DNA from: Chloroflexota bacterium
GTDB taxonomy: Bacteria > Chloroflexota > Anaerolineae > Aggregatilineales > Phototrophicaceae
Length of the DNA: 8,387 nt
Assembly: GCA_003242205.1 (NCBI GenBank)
Contig: QGUR01000200.1
Coordinates: 1-8,387 of the forward strand
Reading direction: 5' to 3'
Shown here one piece after another: positions 6,419-8,387 of this stretch. The position numbers and the translations under genes are program-made. Under the pieces are notes generated by a model. That model was not told the origin of the DNA, searched no databases, and saw only the letters and a list, made by a program, of their open reading frames with translations. The first letter of the stretch is position 1. The number at the start of each line of letters is the position of its first letter.

Positions 6419-8387
6419 ATGGCTGATCTACAACAGCGACTCGAGGAGTTGCGCGCTCATATCCGCCAGTTGGGCGATGAGCCTGACGCCGAACGGCTGG
6501 CAGCGCTGGAACGCGAGGCGCGCGCGCTGCTGACGGATGCCAAGAATACGCCGCAGGAACCGGCGGCGCAGGCCCTGTTCGCCGAACTGGCGCGACGCAG
6601 CAGCCCGACATCGCCGACGGCGGCGACCGTGCGCGGTTTGGTCCGGCGCGCGCGTATTCGTTTGGAAATCGCGGGCGACGATGAAGACGTCGATGAGGCC
6701 ATCGACATTTTGGCCGAGGCGCTGTCTCTCAGTCCGAACGACCCGGATGTGGTCGCGATTTTGCAGGAGGCCGGGCGACATAATTCGCAGGCAGCGCAGC
6801 GCGTGAACGATCTGTTCGCGCGTCATGGCATTACGCCGCCGCAACAGCAGACGACGGTTGCCGAGCCGCCGGTCCCGCCCGCGCCCGACGTGCGCCGCTC
6901 AACCGTCACCTATCCGACCTCCTCCGGCTATCCGCCGCCGGAACGCGAGCTGTTTCAGGACGGCCCGCCGGTGCGTCGTCAGGGAGGCCAGTCCGCGTCG
7001 CAAACAGGCAGCGACATCGACGAGGCCATGTCCGAGATGACGCAGTTGTATTATGCCGGCGACTACCAGCAGGTCGTCGATGTCGCCAATCGCATCCTCT
7101 CGCAACAGCCCGGCAACCCAACAGCGCTGGAATATCGCCAGAAAGCCGAAGACAACCTGATCCGCGGCGTCGTGCCCGACCATCGCATCCCGTTCGATGC
7201 GCGCGTGGCCTATAACCGCGCCAACTCGCTGGTACGCGCCGGCAACTATGATGAAGCCGAACGCCTTTACCGCGAGGCGCGCGATCTGGCCGAGCGCAGC
7301 GGCATTGCAAGCTGGAAAGACGCCGAACAGGCGCTGCTCGACATTCAGGATCTGGCGCTGGCCCGCGAACTGCTGAACGAAGGTGACCGGCTGGTGGCCG
7401 CCGATAACTGGAACGAAGCGCTGCGGAAATACGAAGGCGCGCTGCGCGTCGTGCCCAACGATCCGCAGGCCGAGGAACGGATCGACCGTTTGCGCCGCGT
7501 GCAATCGGACTACGATCAGGCGTCGGTGCAGTTAAACATGCTCAGCGGTTCGCTCACCGATCAGGCGGCGCAGCTTCAGAATATCCTCAACATCGTCGCG
7601 CGGCTGCGGCAGGATCTGCCCAATAGCCAGCGCCTGACCCAGTTGTCGCTGGACGCTCAGAACCGGCTCAACGGCATCAAGTCCCAGCTTAGCGATCAGG
7701 CACAGGCCACGTTGATGCGCGCCAGCCATGCCACTTCGCTCGAAGAGCGCCTGAACCTGACCAACGACGCGCTGCAATTGCTGGAGTTCGGCATCAAGCT
7801 CGATCCAAGCGACAGCGAGCTTTCCGAAAAGCTGCTCGAAGCTCGCTCCAACGCCAGCGACATGCAGCGCGCCCGTCAGGTGATCGAGCGGGCGGCGGCG
7901 CTCATCAGCCAGAATTTCGATAACGAACTGATACAGGCGCGGGCAATGCTCGCCGGGCTGCGCGATTACACGCAGGACAGCCGCTACCGCGTCGTCGTCA
8001 GCGATCTGCAGCAGCGGCTGGTCGAACGCGCGTCGGCGGCGCTGGAAGAAGGCGATGCCGACGAGGCCGAAACCTGGCTGGAAATGATGCGCGAGGAGCC
8101 GTTCAACGTGCTGGGCCGCCGGGCCGAACTCACCCGTCTGGAAAACGGCCTGCGCGAGTTGCGGACGCGCAAGCGCCTGCGGCTACTGGGCATCATCATT
8201 ATCATCATCATCGGCGGCACGCTTGGCCTGATCGGCACGCAGCCGGTATGGGAGCCGATCATTAACCCGCCGCCCACGCCCACGCCGAGCGATACGCCGA
8301 CACCAACGGCCACCTTCACCCCCTCGGATACGCCGACGGCCACGCTGACGCCGTCGATTACGCCGACCGACACGGCGACGCCGACGG
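6419..8387 (+). CDS. TPR-repeat protein with one membrane segment and a Thr/Pro-rich stalk, 3' end outside window
   Basis: The frame from ATG 6419-6421 stays open to the window edge (656 complete codons). An N-terminal helix (MADLQQRLEELRAHIRQLGD) starts the protein. TPR-like helix pairs follow near 70-118, 200-246, 260-298 and 314-350 (for example LYYAGDYQQVVDVANRIL, YNRANSLVRAGNYDEAERLY and LVAADNWNEALRKYEGAL). A Pro-rich linker spans about 139-190, and 360-585 is helical repeat or coiled coil. Basic RTRKRLR (582-588) precedes the single membrane helix (589-607) with seven isoleucines in a row, so by the positive-inside rule the TPR part is cytoplasmic. After it comes an outer stalk of Thr/Pro/Ser. 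The role is probably scaffolding: internal protein contacts coupled to a surface stalk or a further C-terminal domain not seen. The Shine-Dalgarno site is weak (GCGAG about ten bases upstream), and an in-frame stop at 6380-6382 bars a longer start. No specific function is recognised. Confidence 0.9.
   Translation, partial: MADLQQRLEELRAHIRQLGDEPDAERLAALEREARALLTDAKNTPQEPAAQALFAELARRSSPTSPTAATVRGLVRRARIRLEIAGDDEDVDEAIDILAEALSLSPNDPDVVAILQEAGRHNSQAAQRVNDLFARHGITPPQQQTTVAEPPVPPAPDVRRSTVTYPTSSGYPPPERELFQDGPPVRRQGGQSASQTGSDIDEAMSEMTQLYYAGDYQQVVDVANRILSQQPGNPTALEYRQKAEDNLIRGVVPDHRIPFDARVAYNRANSLVRAGNYDEAERLYREARDLAERSGIASWKDAEQALLDIQDLALARELLNEGDRLVAADNWNEALRKYEGALRVVPNDPQAEERIDRLRRVQSDYDQASVQLNMLSGSLTDQAAQLQNILNIVARLRQDLPNSQRLTQLSLDAQNRLNGIKSQLSDQAQATLMRASHATSLEERLNLTNDALQLLEFGIKLDPSDSELSEKLLEARSNASDMQRARQVIERAAALISQNFDNELIQARAMLAGLRDYTQDSRYRVVVSDLQQRLVERASAALEEGDADEAETWLEMMREEPFNVLGRRAELTRLENGLRELRTRKRLRLLGIIIIIIIGGTLGLIGTQPVWEPIINPPPTPTPSDTPTPTATFTPSDTPTATLTPSITPTDTATPT
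8268..8387 (+). repeat. Degenerate tandem repeat encoding the Thr/Pro stalk
   Basis: Low-complexity DNA built from ACGCCGAC-like units inside the TPR gene. The 11-mer GATACGCCGAC recurs at 8291-8301 and 8327-8337, a 36-bp (12-residue) step that encodes SDTPTPTATFTP and then SDTPTATLTPSI. It continues to the window edge, so the full length is unknown. Confidence 0.75.

Noticed and set aside
6899..7504. - strand open frame (201 codons) opposite the TPR gene
   Set aside because: The + strand frame is continuous for 656 codons with clear TPR signatures; the reverse frame is a shadow.
7984..8373. - strand open frame with repetitive Val/Gly N-terminus
   Set aside because: The repetitive VAVGVGVSLGVG pattern is simply the reverse reading of the Thr/Pro repeat DNA.
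8268..8387. CRISPR-like spacing of short repeats
   Set aside because: The repeats are degenerate, have no unique spacers and keep an open reading frame as Thr/Pro codons.

Overview
The window is high-GC bacterial DNA that I place, by inference, in the Chloroflexota (Anaerolineae-like). The main reasons are the Thr-Pro-rich stalk on the last gene, a composition very common in that phylum, and soluble multi-PAS/GAF histidine kinases with no partner next to them. No rRNA, tRNA, CRISPR array or insertion sequence is visible.

Layout. (1) Positions 1-334, + strand: two gene remnants joined end to end. One is the NAD(P)-binding segment of an FAD-dependent oxidoreductase (NDH-2-like). The other is only the C-terminal SnoaL-like tail of an ECF41-type sigma factor, with its NPDKL motif. 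The junction is out of frame near position 128. (2) Positions 335-530: about 160 bp without a convincing gene, ending in a strong + strand intrinsic terminator whose T tail overlaps the stop of the convergent kinase. (3) Positions 528-4235, - strand: two cytosolic histidine kinases in tandem, PAS-PAS-PAS-GAF-HisKA-HATPase followed by GAF-HisKA-HATPase, with no response regulator. (4) Positions 4416-5525, - strand: alanine dehydrogenase (ald) with all key residues. It has its own upstream region carrying a perfect 9-bp inverted repeat that overlaps a likely -10 box. (5) Positions 5625-6272, - strand: a multi-pass membrane protein of unknown function with an extended -10 promoter. (6) Positions 6419-8387, + strand, divergent: a long gene, still open at the window edge, for a TPR-rich cytoplasmic protein with one membrane segment and an outer Thr/Pro-rich stalk.

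How the genes relate. The two kinases probably form a signalling pair or operon. Ald links L-alanine to pyruvate and ammonium and appears separately transcribed. The membrane protein and the TPR protein share a divergent promoter region of about 145 bp. I see no convincing new multi-gene system. The points most worth following are the collapsed oxidoreductase/ECF41 locus, the tandem orphan kinases, the operator-like repeat of ald, and the TPR/TM/Thr-Pro protein.
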